A DNA stretch of 64,000 nucleotides. Source: Deltaproteobacteria bacterium. Its GTDB lineage: Bacteria > Myxococcota_A > UBA9042 > PHBI01. The stretch is taken from NCBI GenBank assembly GCA_020632715.1, contig JACKFA010000006.1, forward strand, positions 598,493 through 662,492. The letters run 5' to 3'. Below the pieces are notes generated by a model. The model saw only the letters and a program-made list of their open reading frames with translations. It had not been told where the DNA came from and did no database searches. Shown in pieces: positions 42,302 through 50,831 of this stretch (positions are counted from its first letter, which is position 1; each line of letters begins with the position of its first letter). The position numbers and the translations under genes were made by a program.

Positions 42302-43791
42302 GGGGTGACCGTGGCGAGGAGGGGGTCAACGATGTGATCGATGGTTGCGCGGGCGGGCAGAGCCCGCGCCAGGGCCTGCGCGTCGTGGCGCAAACGCGAT
42401 AGGGCGTGGCGTCGGGTGTTCTCCGTGGCGTCGGTCGAGGGGCCATCGTGCGCGGCGACGGCCGCCGCGACCTCGCGCAGCACGGCGAGTCGGCCCAGCT
42501 GGTGGAGTCGCGCGGGATCCCGTAGCACCTTGAGCCCGTCGTCGGCGAGCCAGCTTGCACGCAAGTTGCTGGCGAGCGTCCCGACGTCTGTGAGCTCGGG
42601 AGCGTCGTCATGGAGATCGCCGGGTCGAGCGAGCTCGAGGGCGCCGAGGCGGCACAGGAGGACGTCGTTGGCCCCTTCGAAGATTCGCGTGATGCGCGCG
42701 TCCCTGAGGAGCAACGGCGCCCCGCTCTCCTCGAGGTAGCCGCTCCCGCCGTGGAGCTGGAGTGCCTGGTCGCATACGCTCCAGTCGGCTTCACTACAAA
42801 AGACCTTGGCCGCGAGAGAGCGCCTCTCGAGCCCGCCTACGTCGCCTTCGACGGCGACCGTGGCAGCGACGATCGCCCGCATGGCGAAGACGGCCGCGGC
42901 CATGTCCGCGAGCTGTGCTCTCACGACGGGCTGCGCGGCGAGGCTGCGTCCGAACTGGTGCCGTTCCGCCACGTGGGTCGCGGCGAGCCTGAGCGCGGCC
43001 GACGCCGTTCCACTGCACCCGGCGGCCATCGCGGTACGTCCGTACGCGAGCACCTGCCCGAGCACGCGGTGGCCCGCGCCCGGCGGGCCGATGACGCGAT
43101 CTTGATCCACGACGACGCCGTCCAGGTATAGGGGCGTCGTCGACGAGCCCCGGAGCCCGAGCTTCCGCTCCTCCGCCCCGGTGACGAGGCCGTCGTCGCG
43201 CTCGAGGACGAGGAGGTTCTGGCCGCTCTGGGCGTCGCCGAGCCCCTCCGTCGCGACCGCCACCGTGAAGGTCCCAGCGAGCGCGCCGTTCGTGACGTAG
43301 CTCTTCTGTCCGGATACCATCAGCTTCCCGGTGGCCGGGTCCCGCCGGGCGAGGGTCGCGAGCCGCGAGAGATCGCTCCCTGCGCTGGGCTCCGTCGCCG
43401 CGAACGCCCCTAAACGGCGCCCGCTGGCGAGATCTGGGAGCCAGCGGTCGCGCTGCCCATTGGTCGCGAACGCCACGAGCGCGCGCGTGCCGAGCCCGAG
43501 GTGGAGCCCGACCGTCGTCGCGACGGCGCGGTCATGACGTGCGAGGGTCTCGACGACCGCGCAGGCGCCGACGAGGCCGAGGCCGCTCCCGCCCCAGCGC
43601 TCCGGGATGGAGACGCCGAGAGCCCCGAGCGCCGCGAGCTCGTCGATGAGCCCGTCGGGGAGGGCGTGGGCGATGTCCACGGAGGCCGCGTTCACGCGCG
43701 CATTCATCAGGCGATCGAGGGAACCGCAGAACGTGGAGACGAGCTCATCTTCGGCGTCGCGCGCCGGCTGGCCGGCGTCGTGAGCCCTCAC
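42298..43791 (-). CDS. acyl-CoA dehydrogenase family flavoprotein, probably acting on acyl-ACP
   Basis: 497 residues. The FAD-binding and catalytic features of the family are present: FAATEPSAGSDLSRLAT, SGQKSYVTNGALAGTFTVAV, RTAMAAGCSGTASAAL, QFGRSLAAQPVVRAQLADM and LQLHGGSGYLEESG. The catalytic Glu sits in ITRIFEGANDVLL. The C-terminus extends about 90 residues past the usual end, helical, as in ACAD9/VLCAD-like members. It overlaps the carrier-protein gene by four bases, so the thioester substrate may be carried on that ACP, as for the FkbI/PltE dehydrogenases. This is inference. Confidence 0.85.
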   Translation of the reverse strand: MRAHDAGQPARDAEDELVSTFCGSLDRLMNARVNAASVDIAHALPDGLIDELAALGALGVSIPERWGGSGLGLVGACAVVETLARHDRAVATTVGLHLGLGTRALVAFATNGQRDRWLPDLASGRRLGAFAATEPSAGSDLSRLATLARRDPATGKLMVSGQKSYVTNGALAGTFTVAVATEGLGDAQSGQNLLVLERDDGLVTGAEERKLGLRGSSTTPLYLDGVVVDQDRVIGPPGAGHRVLGQVLAYGRTAMAAGCSGTASAALRLAATHVAERHQFGRSLAAQPVVRAQLADMAAAVFAMRAIVAATVAVEGDVGGLERRSLAAKVFCSEADWSVCDQALQLHGGSGYLEESGAPLLLRDARITRIFEGANDVLLCRLGALELARPGDLHDDAPELTDVGTLASNLRASWLADDGLKVLRDPARLHQLGRLAVLREVAAAVAAHDGPSTDATENTRRHALSRLRHDAQALARALPARATIDHIVDPLLATVTP

Positions 43792-44057
43792 TGCGCCGAC
43801 CCGATGCCCAGGCGCGTCGTCGCAAGCCCTACGATCCCGGAGACCGTCTCGATGCCGAGCACGTCCTCCATCTCGAGCTCGAGCCCGAGCGACTCGTCGA
43901 GCATCGACAGGAGCTCCATCGACGCGACGGAGTCGAGCGCGAGGTCTTCCCGGAGGCGCGCCTCGCGGGTGATGAGCCCTTGCGGGACCGTGCTGACTTG
44001 CGCGATGAGGGCGCGGATCGCTATGAACACTGAGTCATCGGAGGTCGTGCTGTGCAT
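43788..44057 (-). CDS. acyl carrier protein
   Basis: 89 residues from ATG 44057, which lies 23 bases inside the reductase gene. Ser43 in DLALDSVASMELLSML is the expected phosphopantetheine attachment site (DS-x-x-x-EL pattern). Three-helix ACP pattern and length fit. It presents an acyl or amino-acyl thioester to the neighbouring dehydrogenase and perhaps the other enzymes. It is dedicated rather than a fatty-acid-synthase ACP, since no fab genes are near. Confidence 0.85.
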   Translation of the reverse strand: MHSTTSDDSVFIAIRALIAQVSTVPQGLITREARLREDLALDSVASMELLSMLDESLGLELEMEDVLGIETVSGIVGLATTRLGIGSAQ

Positions 44058-45081
44058 GTTTCGGGTCCTTGGGGTCAGGGGACGCGGAGCGTTCCGGAAT
44101 GAGGCGCATGCGGCGTGCGAAAGCGTCGAACGCGTCGAGGGTCTCGGAGAGGGGGGTGAGGCCGCCCGGCACGAAGCTCGCACCTAGTTGGGCGTCGATC
44201 ACCGCGCCATGGACGACGAGGTCGACGATCTCGCGCGCCAACGACGCGCGCGAGGCAGTGCCGGCCACGCGCTCTTCCTCGCGATCGGCAAACGCACGCG
44301 CGGCGACGTCAGAGAGGGGAGCCCCGGGCGGGGCAACGCCGTATCGCGCGGAGAGCTGCTCGAGCAATCGCTGGAGGCGGAGGGATTCGCCCGCGACGAC
44401 CACCCGTCGCGGCGGTGCGGATGAGGTTGAGAGCGTGGTCAGGGCGCGCGCCACGTCGCGCACGTCGACCGGGCTCACGACACCGTCGGGGTGGACTGGA
44501 TCGAGGCCACGGGCGGTCGCAACAAGGAGCGCCGAGGTGCCCACGCGCAGGTCCCATGGCCCGAGACACGCGCCTGGGCAGACCACGATCGTCTCGAGGC
44601 GGTCCTCGTCGAGAACGAGTTGCTCCATCGACCACTTCGCGGCGTGGTAGGCGCCGATGGCGGGCTCCTCGGGAAAGACGTCGGCCTCGGTGGAGGGGCG
44701 GCCGTCATCGCGCGGCGCGACGGTGGCGGTGCTCGACACGAGGACGACGCGACGGACCCCGGCGTGCGCGGCGGCATCGAGGACGGTCGAGAGCTCGCTC
44801 ACCGCACGCGCGCGGGTCTCCTCGGGGGTGCGCCCGTCTCGCGGATAGTGGCCAGCGAGGTGGAACACGACCTCGACGCCGGAGAATGCAGCTGCGAGGC
44901 TCGGCGGCTCCGCGGTGTCTGCGAGGACAAGCGGTACGCCGCGGCGTCGGAGCGGGATTAGGTTCGTGCGCGCGCGATGACCGCAGCGAGGGCGCGAACC
45001 GCGCGCGAGCAGCGCGTCGACCAGGTTGACGCCGAGGAAACCTGCGGCGCCGAGGACCAACGTGGTAGGCGATTCGTCCAT
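44035..45081 (-). CDS. NAD-dependent epimerase/reductase (extended SDR, dihydroflavonol-reductase-like)
   Basis: 348 residues. The Rossmann start VLGAAGFLGVNLVDALLARG carries the GxxGxxG motif. The catalytic YHAAK (YxxxK) is present, with a Ser in VLVSSTATVA. The sequence is closest in feel to DFR/3-beta-HSD-like reductases, so reduction of an enoyl/keto or aldehyde product is as likely as sugar epimerisation. First gene of the ACP operon. Only 56 bases separate its ATG from the terminal repeat of the IS630-type element, so its promoter and any further upstream genes may have been lost or replaced. Confidence 0.82.
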   Translation of the reverse strand: MDESPTTLVLGAAGFLGVNLVDALLARGSRPRCGHRARTNLIPLRRRGVPLVLADTAEPPSLAAAFSGVEVVFHLAGHYPRDGRTPEETRARAVSELSTVLDAAAHAGVRRVVLVSSTATVAPRDDGRPSTEADVFPEEPAIGAYHAAKWSMEQLVLDEDRLETIVVCPGACLGPWDLRVGTSALLVATARGLDPVHPDGVVSPVDVRDVARALTTLSTSSAPPRRVVVAGESLRLQRLLEQLSARYGVAPPGAPLSDVAARAFADREEERVAGTASRASLAREIVDLVVHGAVIDAQLGASFVPGGLTPLSETLDAFDAFARRMRLIPERSASPDPKDPKHAQHDLR

Positions 45082-45135
45082 GCCGGACCGAACGATAGCC
45101 GGCGTGGTCGCACCAATCTTTGCGCTGGATCAAGT

Positions 45136-45408
45136 CTAGTACTCGGGCACAGGGGATTTGATCGATTCGGGCTCGCGTAGTCGTGGAAGGTCGTCGGGTT
45201 CGATGACGAGGCGGATGCTTCGCGCGGCCCCCGGCGTGCGCTCGATGAGCCCATGGGTCTCGAGTTCCAAGACCATTCGGTGAACGGTCGGCGGCGTGAC
45301 CCCGAAGAAGCGCTGCATGTCGGCCTCGGCTGGGGGGCGCCTGTTGAGCAGAATGTAGGCGTGGATGAAAGCCAGGTACTGACCTTGCTTCTCGGTGAAC
45401 TCGGTCAA
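45136..45408 (-). CDS. LexA-like winged-HTH protein carried by the IS630 element
   Basis: 90 residues from a TTG at 45408 (CCGAGG upstream); an ATG at 45477 in the same frame would add 23 residues and overlap the transposase start codon. Sequence FTEKQGQYLAFIHAYILLNRRPPAEADMQRFFGVTPPTVHRMVLELETHGLIER is the LexA-type winged helix-turn-helix; there is no protease domain. Its stop codon lies in the left terminal repeat, so it belongs to the element. A likely role is control of transposase expression or accessory end binding. Confidence 0.7.
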   Translation of the reverse strand: MTEFTEKQGQYLAFIHAYILLNRRPPAEADMQRFFGVTPPTVHRMVLELETHGLIERTPGAARSIRLVIEPDDLPRLREPESIKSPVPEY

Positions 45409-46664
45409 GGTGCGCCTCGGGGATCGACCACGGGTGGGATGCGCTGATCTTGTGGCAACGCCGGAGGTCGTCGCCATGAACGTACGCTACATCGTCGAGC
45501 TCACCGACACCGAGCGCGAGGAGTTGGTCGCGCTCACCCACAGAGGGAAAGCCAGCGTCCGGAGGGTCCTTCGAACCAATATCCTGCTGATGGCGGATGG
45601 TCGGGCCCACTCGGACGAGGAGATCAGTCGCGCGCTGTCGACCGGAACATCGACCGTCTTCCGCACCAAGCGCCGCTTCGTCGAGGGCGGGGTGGAGCAT
45701 GCTCTCAGCGAGGCCCCACGACCAGGTGGGCGACGGAAGCTGGACACGAAGCAGGAGGCGACACTGATCGCGTTGGCTTGCACGAAGCCACCCGATGGTC
45801 GCGCTACCTGGACGATGCAGCTCCTCGGTGACCGTTTGGTCGCCATGGGCGTGGTCGACGGCATCTCGGATGAGACGGTCCGGCGCCGGCTCCGTGAGAA
45901 CGCGCTCAAGCCCTGGCAGGAGAAGATGTGGTGCATCCCTGAGGTCGATGCTGACTACGTCGCCAACATGGAAGACATCCTCGACATCTACGCGCTCCCC
46001 CGTGATGAGAAGAGGCCAATGGTGTGCTTCGATGAGACCTTCAAACAGCTCGTCGGAGAGACGCGACAGCCCATCTTGCCCCAGCCAGGCAAGCCCGCGC
46101 GTGTGGACTACGAGTACCGGCGCCATGGCACCGCCAACCTGTTCATGTTCGTCGCCCCCCTCGAGGGTTGGCGTCACGTCAAGGTCACGGAGCGAAAGGC
46201 CAACATCGACTTCGCCGAGTGCATGCGTGACCTCGTCGACGTGCACTTTCCCGACGCGGACGTGATCCGCGTGGTCCTCGACAATCTCAGCACCCATCGC
46301 CCTGGCGCGCTCTACAAAGCGTTTCCGGCCGCAGAGGCCCGCCGGATCCTCCGCCGGCTCGAGTTCCACCACACGCCCAAGCACGGAAGCTGGCTCAACA
46401 TGGCCGAGATCGAGATCGGCATCCTGAGCCGCCAATGTCTCGACCAACGCATCCCGGACGATGAGTCGCTCCGGCACCAAGTCGCTGCATGGGAAGCCCG
46501 CAGAAACGCAGCCGGTGAGGGAATCCGATGGATGTTCGGCGTCGAGGCAGCGCGTACCAAGCTTGCATCGGCCTATGCCAGCATCAACGGCCCTGAGGCT
46601 AACCCCACCGCTCAAGCCGCGTAGCGATCGCTCAATCAGTCACATCCCCTGTGGCCGAGTACTA
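45137..46664. mobile_element. IS630-family insertion sequence, apparently complete
   Basis: Bounded by TA at both sides (45137-45138 and 46663-46664), the target duplicated by IS630/Tc1-like elements. Terminal inverted repeats start GTACTCGG and match at 25 of 29 positions, including CACAGGGGAT. It contains an intact transposase and a small HTH gene on the other strand. It abuts the promoter side of the ACP operon. Confidence 0.85.
45476..46624 (+). CDS. IS630-family transposase
   Basis: 382 residues from ATG 45476 (GGAGG 8-12 bases upstream). An N-terminal helix-turn-helix (EEISRALSTGTSTVFRTKRRFVEGGVEHALSE) precedes the DDE catalytic core: D in MVCFDETFKQL, D in VVLDNLSTHRP and E in HGSWLNMAEIEIGIL. 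These spacings and the TPKHGSWLNMAE motif are typical of IS630. The frame is intact, so the element may be active. Confidence 0.92.
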   Translation: MNVRYIVELTDTEREELVALTHRGKASVRRVLRTNILLMADGRAHSDEEISRALSTGTSTVFRTKRRFVEGGVEHALSEAPRPGGRRKLDTKQEATLIALACTKPPDGRATWTMQLLGDRLVAMGVVDGISDETVRRRLRENALKPWQEKMWCIPEVDADYVANMEDILDIYALPRDEKRPMVCFDETFKQLVGETRQPILPQPGKPARVDYEYRRHGTANLFMFVAPLEGWRHVKVTERKANIDFAECMRDLVDVHFPDADVIRVVLDNLSTHRPGALYKAFPAAEARRILRRLEFHHTPKHGSWLNMAEIEIGILSRQCLDQRIPDDESLRHQVAAWEARRNAAGEGIRWMFGVEAARTKLASAYASINGPEANPTAQAA

Positions 46665-46703
46665 GCCCGAATTGGGCGAATTGGGCCGAAGCAGCAAATA
46701 ATT

Positions 46704-48072
46704 GGCTCTCCTGACGTACCCGTGGGTGGCCGAGTGGTCGTAGAGGAGCGCACCTCCCCGACTTCGTGCAGGATTTGGGTTGCAAACATCCAACCAGCAC
46801 GGGAGTGGAGAGGTGCGCTGGCGTTCATTATGGACTCGGTCACAGGGGCTAGAGAAGACGGTCGTCGAGCGTGTGACGCTGGATGAGGTACGGAACGAGG
46901 TGGTGGCGCACGTTTGCCCACGATGGACGGAGCGCCATCGTTGCCCCCACTGTAGGCGGCGCTGTGGTGGGTTCGACCAGGGCGACGGCCGCAGACAGTG
47001 GCGCGGTCTCGATCTCGGGTCGATGCGAGTGTTCATCGAGGCTGAGGCGCCTCGAGTACGATGCGCTGAGCACGGCGTCGTAGTGGCCGCCGTGCCGTGG
47101 GCTCGACACGGCTCTCGGTTCACGCGGATGTTCGCGGACCAGGCGGCGTGCTCGCGACGAGGACGGACCGGACGACGGTGTCGACGTCGCTGCGCGTGTC
47201 GTGGCGAACCGTCGGGCGACACATCGAGCGCGTGAGTGCTGATGCTCGTCGTGGAGGGGATCAGCTCGACGGCCTTCGCCGGATCGGGATCGACGAGATC
47301 AGCTACCGGAAGCGCCACAAGTACGTGGCGGTCGTCGTCGACCACGACACGGGGAGGCTGGTGTGGGCCAAGGAGGGTCGCGAGCGAGCGCCCGTGGAGG
47401 CGTTCCTCGACGAGCTCGGCGCCGAGCGATGCGCGAAGCTCGAGCTCGTGAGTGCGGATGCGGCGACCTGGATCGCCAACCCAGTCCGCGCGAGATGCCC
47501 CAACGCGACGTTCTGCCTGGACCCGTTCCACATCGTGCAGTGGGCGACAGCGGCGCTCGACGAGGTCCGGCGTGAAGTCTGGCGAGCGTGAGACGTTCCG
47601 GCGACAAGAAGGCCGGACTGGCCCTCCAGCGCGCACGGTTCGTGCTCTGGAAGAACCCTGAGAAGCTCACCGACAACCAGCAACGGAAGCTCTCGGAGAT
47701 CCAGTCCACCAACAAGCCGCTCTACAGGCCTACCTGCTCAAAGAGCAGCTGCGGATGGTCTTCCAGACCAAAGGCCGAGACGGGCTCGCCCTCCTCGACC
47801 ACTGGCTCGCATGGGCCGCACGGTCGCGGCTCAAGGCCTTCGTCGCGCTCGGCCGACGGATCCGAGGGCAACGAGAAGGTATCGCTGCCAGCCTCGAGCA
47901 TGGCCTCTCAAATGCACGCACGCAGGCCCTCAACACCCGGATCCGCCTCGTATCGCGCCTTGCGTTCGGCTTCCACAGCGCCAAGGCCATGATCGGCCTC
48001 GCCATGCTCACGCTCGGCGGCCTCTGCCCCGACGCTCCCTGGCCGATGACCCACGGTAACGTCAGGAGACCC
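46704..48072 (+). mobile_element. ISL3-family insertion sequence, degenerate
   Basis: Terminal inverted repeats: GGCTCTCCTGACG at the left (46704 on) and GGGTCTCCTGACG at the right end read inwards, similar over about 24 bases (CCGTGGGT shared). Flanks AAATAATT (46696-46703) and ACATAATT (48073-48080) differ at one of eight positions, an 8-bp A+T-rich target duplication as ISL3 makes. The transposase inside is broken by three frameshifts. It lies 39 bases right of the IS630 element. Confidence 0.82.
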
Positions 48073-48078
48073 ACATAA
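46813..48078 (+). pseudogene. ISL3-family transposase, broken by frameshifts
   Basis: Starts at GTG 46813. The N-terminal zinc-finger module RCPHCRRRCGGFDQG and RRQWRGLDLGSMRVFIEAEAPRVRC match ISL3 transposases. The frame is lost near 47152 (one base missing before LATRTDRTTV), again near 47585 after DEVRREVW, and near 47728 (LYR/AYLLKEQLRM). The remaining pieces contain IDEISYRKRHKYVAVVVDHDTG, FCLDPFHIVQWA and the SRLAFGFHSAKAMIGLAMLTLGG end. All catalytic segments are recognisable, so decay is recent. Not functional unless recoded. Confidence 0.85.
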
Positions 48079-48120
48079 TTCTTCCCGCGCCGGCGGCACG
48101 CTCGTCTGGACGTCAGGTCG

Positions 48121-48792
48121 CTACGAGCGCTCATCCGTGCGGGCGAGGCGAACGCGGCTGCCCGCGACCTCGAGCGCTCCCTTATGAGCGAGACGCTGCA
48201 TCATGCGCGATACGGTCTCGAGGGTGAGCCCGAGAACCTCGCCGAGCTGTTCCCGCGTCACCGGGAGGCGCGTCCAGTCGCCCGCCGGTGTGTCGGCCAC
48301 GAGGTCGCGGACGAGGGTCAGAACGCGCTCCTCGGCTGACATGCGAGCGTTGGCCTGCATCTGCCGACGCATCCCCCCGAGATCCTTGGTGGTGGCGATG
48401 GCGATCGCGAGGGCGTCGTCCGGCCTCGCGCGGAGCCAGCCGCGGAGGGCGGCTACCGGGACAACGCAGACATGAGCCGGTCGCAGCGCTTCCACCGAGA
48501 CACCGTAGACCGCGTCCGGGCTCCCGGACAGGGCGTCGAGGCCCACGATCTGGCCGCTGCGGATGACGCGCGCGAAGGCTACCCCGCCGTCCTCGTCGAC
48601 CGTGTACTCCCGAAGCCAACCCGTGACCACGGCGTACACTCGATCCGCCGGCGAGCCCTCGAGAAACAGCACGTCGCCACGCGCGAGCGCACGTTGTCCA
48701 CTGTTCGGCGCGCCACGGCAGCCGATGCAGCTCGCACGGAGAAAAATGCCCCGATCGGTGACGGGGCAGCTTGGCAACGACGGTGGTTTCAT
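48121..48792 (-). CDS. Crp/Fnr-family transcriptional regulator with N-terminal cysteines
   Basis: 223 residues from ATG 48792; an ATG at 48882 would add 30 residues of unlikely composition. A cyclic-nucleotide-type beta-roll (about 30-120, GDVLFLEGSPADRVYAVVTGWLREY), dimer helix and winged HTH are present. The recognition helix LGLTLETVSRMMQRL has the E-T-V-S-R pattern of Fnr. The N-terminus has Cys9, Cys22 and Cys25, and a fourth Cys sits in AHVCVV (about 117). Spacing differs from Fnr, but a redox or Fe-S sensor is possible. Proximity to nos and cbb3 genes makes control of low-oxygen respiration plausible; not shown. Confidence 0.82.
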   Translation of the reverse strand: MKPPSLPSCPVTDRGIFLRASCIGCRGAPNSGQRALARGDVLFLEGSPADRVYAVVTGWLREYTVDEDGGVAFARVIRSGQIVGLDALSGSPDAVYGVSVEALRPAHVCVVPVAALRGWLRARPDDALAIAIATTKDLGGMRRQMQANARMSAEERVLTLVRDLVADTPAGDWTRLPVTREQLGEVLGLTLETVSRMMQRLAHKGALEVAGSRVRLARTDERS

Positions 48793-48878
48793 GCGCTTCT
48801 CACGGCTCCGCCTCCATGTTACCACGCGAGGCGCTCGGTCGGAGCAAGACGATGATCGCGCCGTCGCACCGGGGCCCG

Positions 48879-50360
48879 TCAACCGCGGAGCGCGATCGCC
48901 ACGGTGGGGAGCACGAGCTTCACGAGGTCGACGTCCGGCTTGTAGTGCATGACGAGGCCGCCGAGGCTCCCGAGGACGCGGCCGACCGCGACGAAGTGAT
49001 CGGGCACCGTGAGCTTCGGTAGCTCGCGCATGAGGCGCATCGCCCGCGCGAGCTCCTCGCGGGCGTCGAGCGCGCCGAGTCCGCCGCTCGGGAAGACGGC
49101 GCGCACCAGCTCCTCCGCGATGGGGGCGAGCGCCTCCGGCCCACCCTCGGCCGCGAAGCCGAGGGCCTCGAGGAGGCCGGCGAGCTTGGCGACCTGGCGC
49201 CCGGCGAGCGCCCCCACGAGCTGCGCGTAGGCGCGTCGGACCTCGCGCGGCAGGCGCCGGGCGCTCCCGAGGTCGAGGAGGACCACGCGGAAGGCGTCTG
49301 CGTCGGCGTCCGTGGGGCGTCGTTCGACGAGGAAGTTGCCCGGGTGCGGGTCGGTGTGGACGAGGCCGTCCACGAAGACCTGCACCGCGAAGTCGCAGAT
49401 GATCCGCGAGAGCGCCTCGCGCTGCACCCCCGGCGACGCCGCGTCGAGGAAGTCGGTCAGGCGCTCGCCGTCGGAGAAGCCCATGACGAGGACGGTCTCG
49501 CGGCAGAGCTCCAGGTGCGGCGCGGGCACGGTGAGGGCGCTCGAGGCGCGCGCGGCGAGCTCGGAGAGGAGCTCGGCCTCGCGCTGGAAGTCGAGCTCGT
49601 CGGCGATGAGGCGCGAGAGCTCGGCCGTGAGCGAGTCGGGGTCGACGACCGGGAACACGTCGCCCAGGGCGCGCGCCACGACGCGGAGCGCGGCGAGGTC
49701 GATCTCGAGGAGGCGCCCGACGCCTGGGCGCTGCACCTTCACGGCGACGGTCTCGCCGCTCGCGAGGGTCGCGCGGTGGACCTGGGCGAGGGAGCCGGCC
49801 GCGACCGGCTCGGGCTCGAACGCGGCGAAGACCTCGCTCGGCGGCGCGCCGTAGGCCGCGGTGAGGGCGGCCTCGACGGCCTCGGTGGCCTCGGCGGGGA
49901 CGCGGTCCTGGAGGCGGGCGAGGGCGACGACCCAGGGCGCGGGCAGGAGGTCGCGGCGCGCGGAGAGGGTCTGCCCGAGCTTGAGCACGCCCCCGCCGAG
50001 CTCCTCGCAGAGGGCCGTGGCGCGCTCGGCGGCGCGGGTGTGCAGGGCGTCGAGGCGGCGCGCGGCGACGTCGGGGTCGAGGTGCTCGGCGCGCGCCTGG
50101 TGGACACGGTACCGGGCGATGATGCCGAGCGACTCGCTCACGATGCGGGCGAAGCGCGGCGTCTCCTTGGCGAGGGCGGCGCGGGCGCTCGCGGTGGCCC
50201 AGAGGGCGGCGGAGTCGTCGCGGACGGCGCGGGCGTCGCGGCGGACGTCGGCGACGAGGCGGTCGACGCGGCCGAGGACGTGGCCGACGCGGTCGGTGGC
50301 TTGTTCGAAGAGGGCGCGGGCGCGCTGCCAGAGCGGCGGCGGGGCGGGGGCGTCACTCAT
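48879..50360 (-). CDS. ABC1/UbiB-family atypical kinase
   Basis: 493 residues from ATG 50360 (alternative ATG at 50381). UbiB family hallmarks: GGGVLKLGQTLSARRDLLP (the KxGQ extension), the Ala-rich loop AAGSLAQVHRA, VAVKVQRPGV, HTDPHPGNFLV and LLDLGSARRL. These ATPases support ubiquinone or other isoprenoid-quinone synthesis. C-terminal hydrophobic residues may anchor it. The start lies 8 bases inside the upstream ribbon-helix-helix gene, so both are on one transcript. Confidence 0.88.
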   Translation of the reverse strand: MSDAPAPPPLWQRARALFEQATDRVGHVLGRVDRLVADVRRDARAVRDDSAALWATASARAALAKETPRFARIVSESLGIIARYRVHQARAEHLDPDVAARRLDALHTRAAERATALCEELGGGVLKLGQTLSARRDLLPAPWVVALARLQDRVPAEATEAVEAALTAAYGAPPSEVFAAFEPEPVAAGSLAQVHRATLASGETVAVKVQRPGVGRLLEIDLAALRVVARALGDVFPVVDPDSLTAELSRLIADELDFQREAELLSELAARASSALTVPAPHLELCRETVLVMGFSDGERLTDFLDAASPGVQREALSRIICDFAVQVFVDGLVHTDPHPGNFLVERRPTDADADAFRVVLLDLGSARRLPREVRRAYAQLVGALAGRQVAKLAGLLEALGFAAEGGPEALAPIAEELVRAVFPSGGLGALDAREELARAMRLMRELPKLTVPDHFVAVGRVLGSLGGLVMHYKPDVDLVKLVLPTVAIALRG

Positions 50361-50817
50361 CGGCGGCATCATCGTGGTCATGGCTCGCTGGCTCCTGGTT
50401 CGGGGACTCGTCACGCGTGCAGGGCAGGCACCGGAACACGCGCTCGCGGGTCGGGCGGTCGGTGACGGCGAGGGCCGCTTCGGTGGCGCGCGGGAGGATG
50501 GCGTTGCAGCGCTCGCAGAGGGCGTTGACGCTCAGGATGAGGGGCTGCCAGCCGAGGATCTCGGCAGGGGGGGCCGGAGCGCCGGGCTGCCCGACGGCGG
50601 GACGCCACGAGGGGGCGCTGTCCTCGCCGCGCGCGGAGCGGGCGACCTCGGCGGAGTCGCTGATGACGTCCTCGACGAGGCCGAAGGTGTGGGCGAGGGC
50701 GTTCCGGATGAGCGTCGAGACGCTCGTCCCGAGGCGCTGCGCGCGCTTCTTGATCTCCTCGTCGAGCGACTCGGGGACCCGCGTGTGGATCACCTTCTCT
50801 TTCTTCTCGTCGGACAC
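50353..50817 (-). CDS. ribbon-helix-helix DNA-binding protein with a CxxC zinc-ribbon tail
   Basis: 154 residues from GTG 50817 (GGAGG 8-12 bases upstream). Residues about 8-45 (VIHTRVPESLDEEIKKRAQRLGTSVSTLIRNALAHTF) are a clear RHH/CopG-type fold. A Pro/Ala linker leads to two CxxC pairs (CERC and CLPC) that probably hold zinc. RHH proteins usually repress their own promoter; six GTGNNAC half-sites lie 15-96 bases upstream. Co-transcribed with the UbiB-like gene. Confidence 0.8.
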   Translation of the reverse strand: MSDEKKEKVIHTRVPESLDEEIKKRAQRLGTSVSTLIRNALAHTFGLVEDVISDSAEVARSARGEDSAPSWRPAVGQPGAPAPPAEILGWQPLILSVNALCERCNAILPRATEAALAVTDRPTRERVFRCLPCTRDESPNQEPASHDHDDAADE

Positions 50818-50831
50818 GTCGCACCTCCGTT

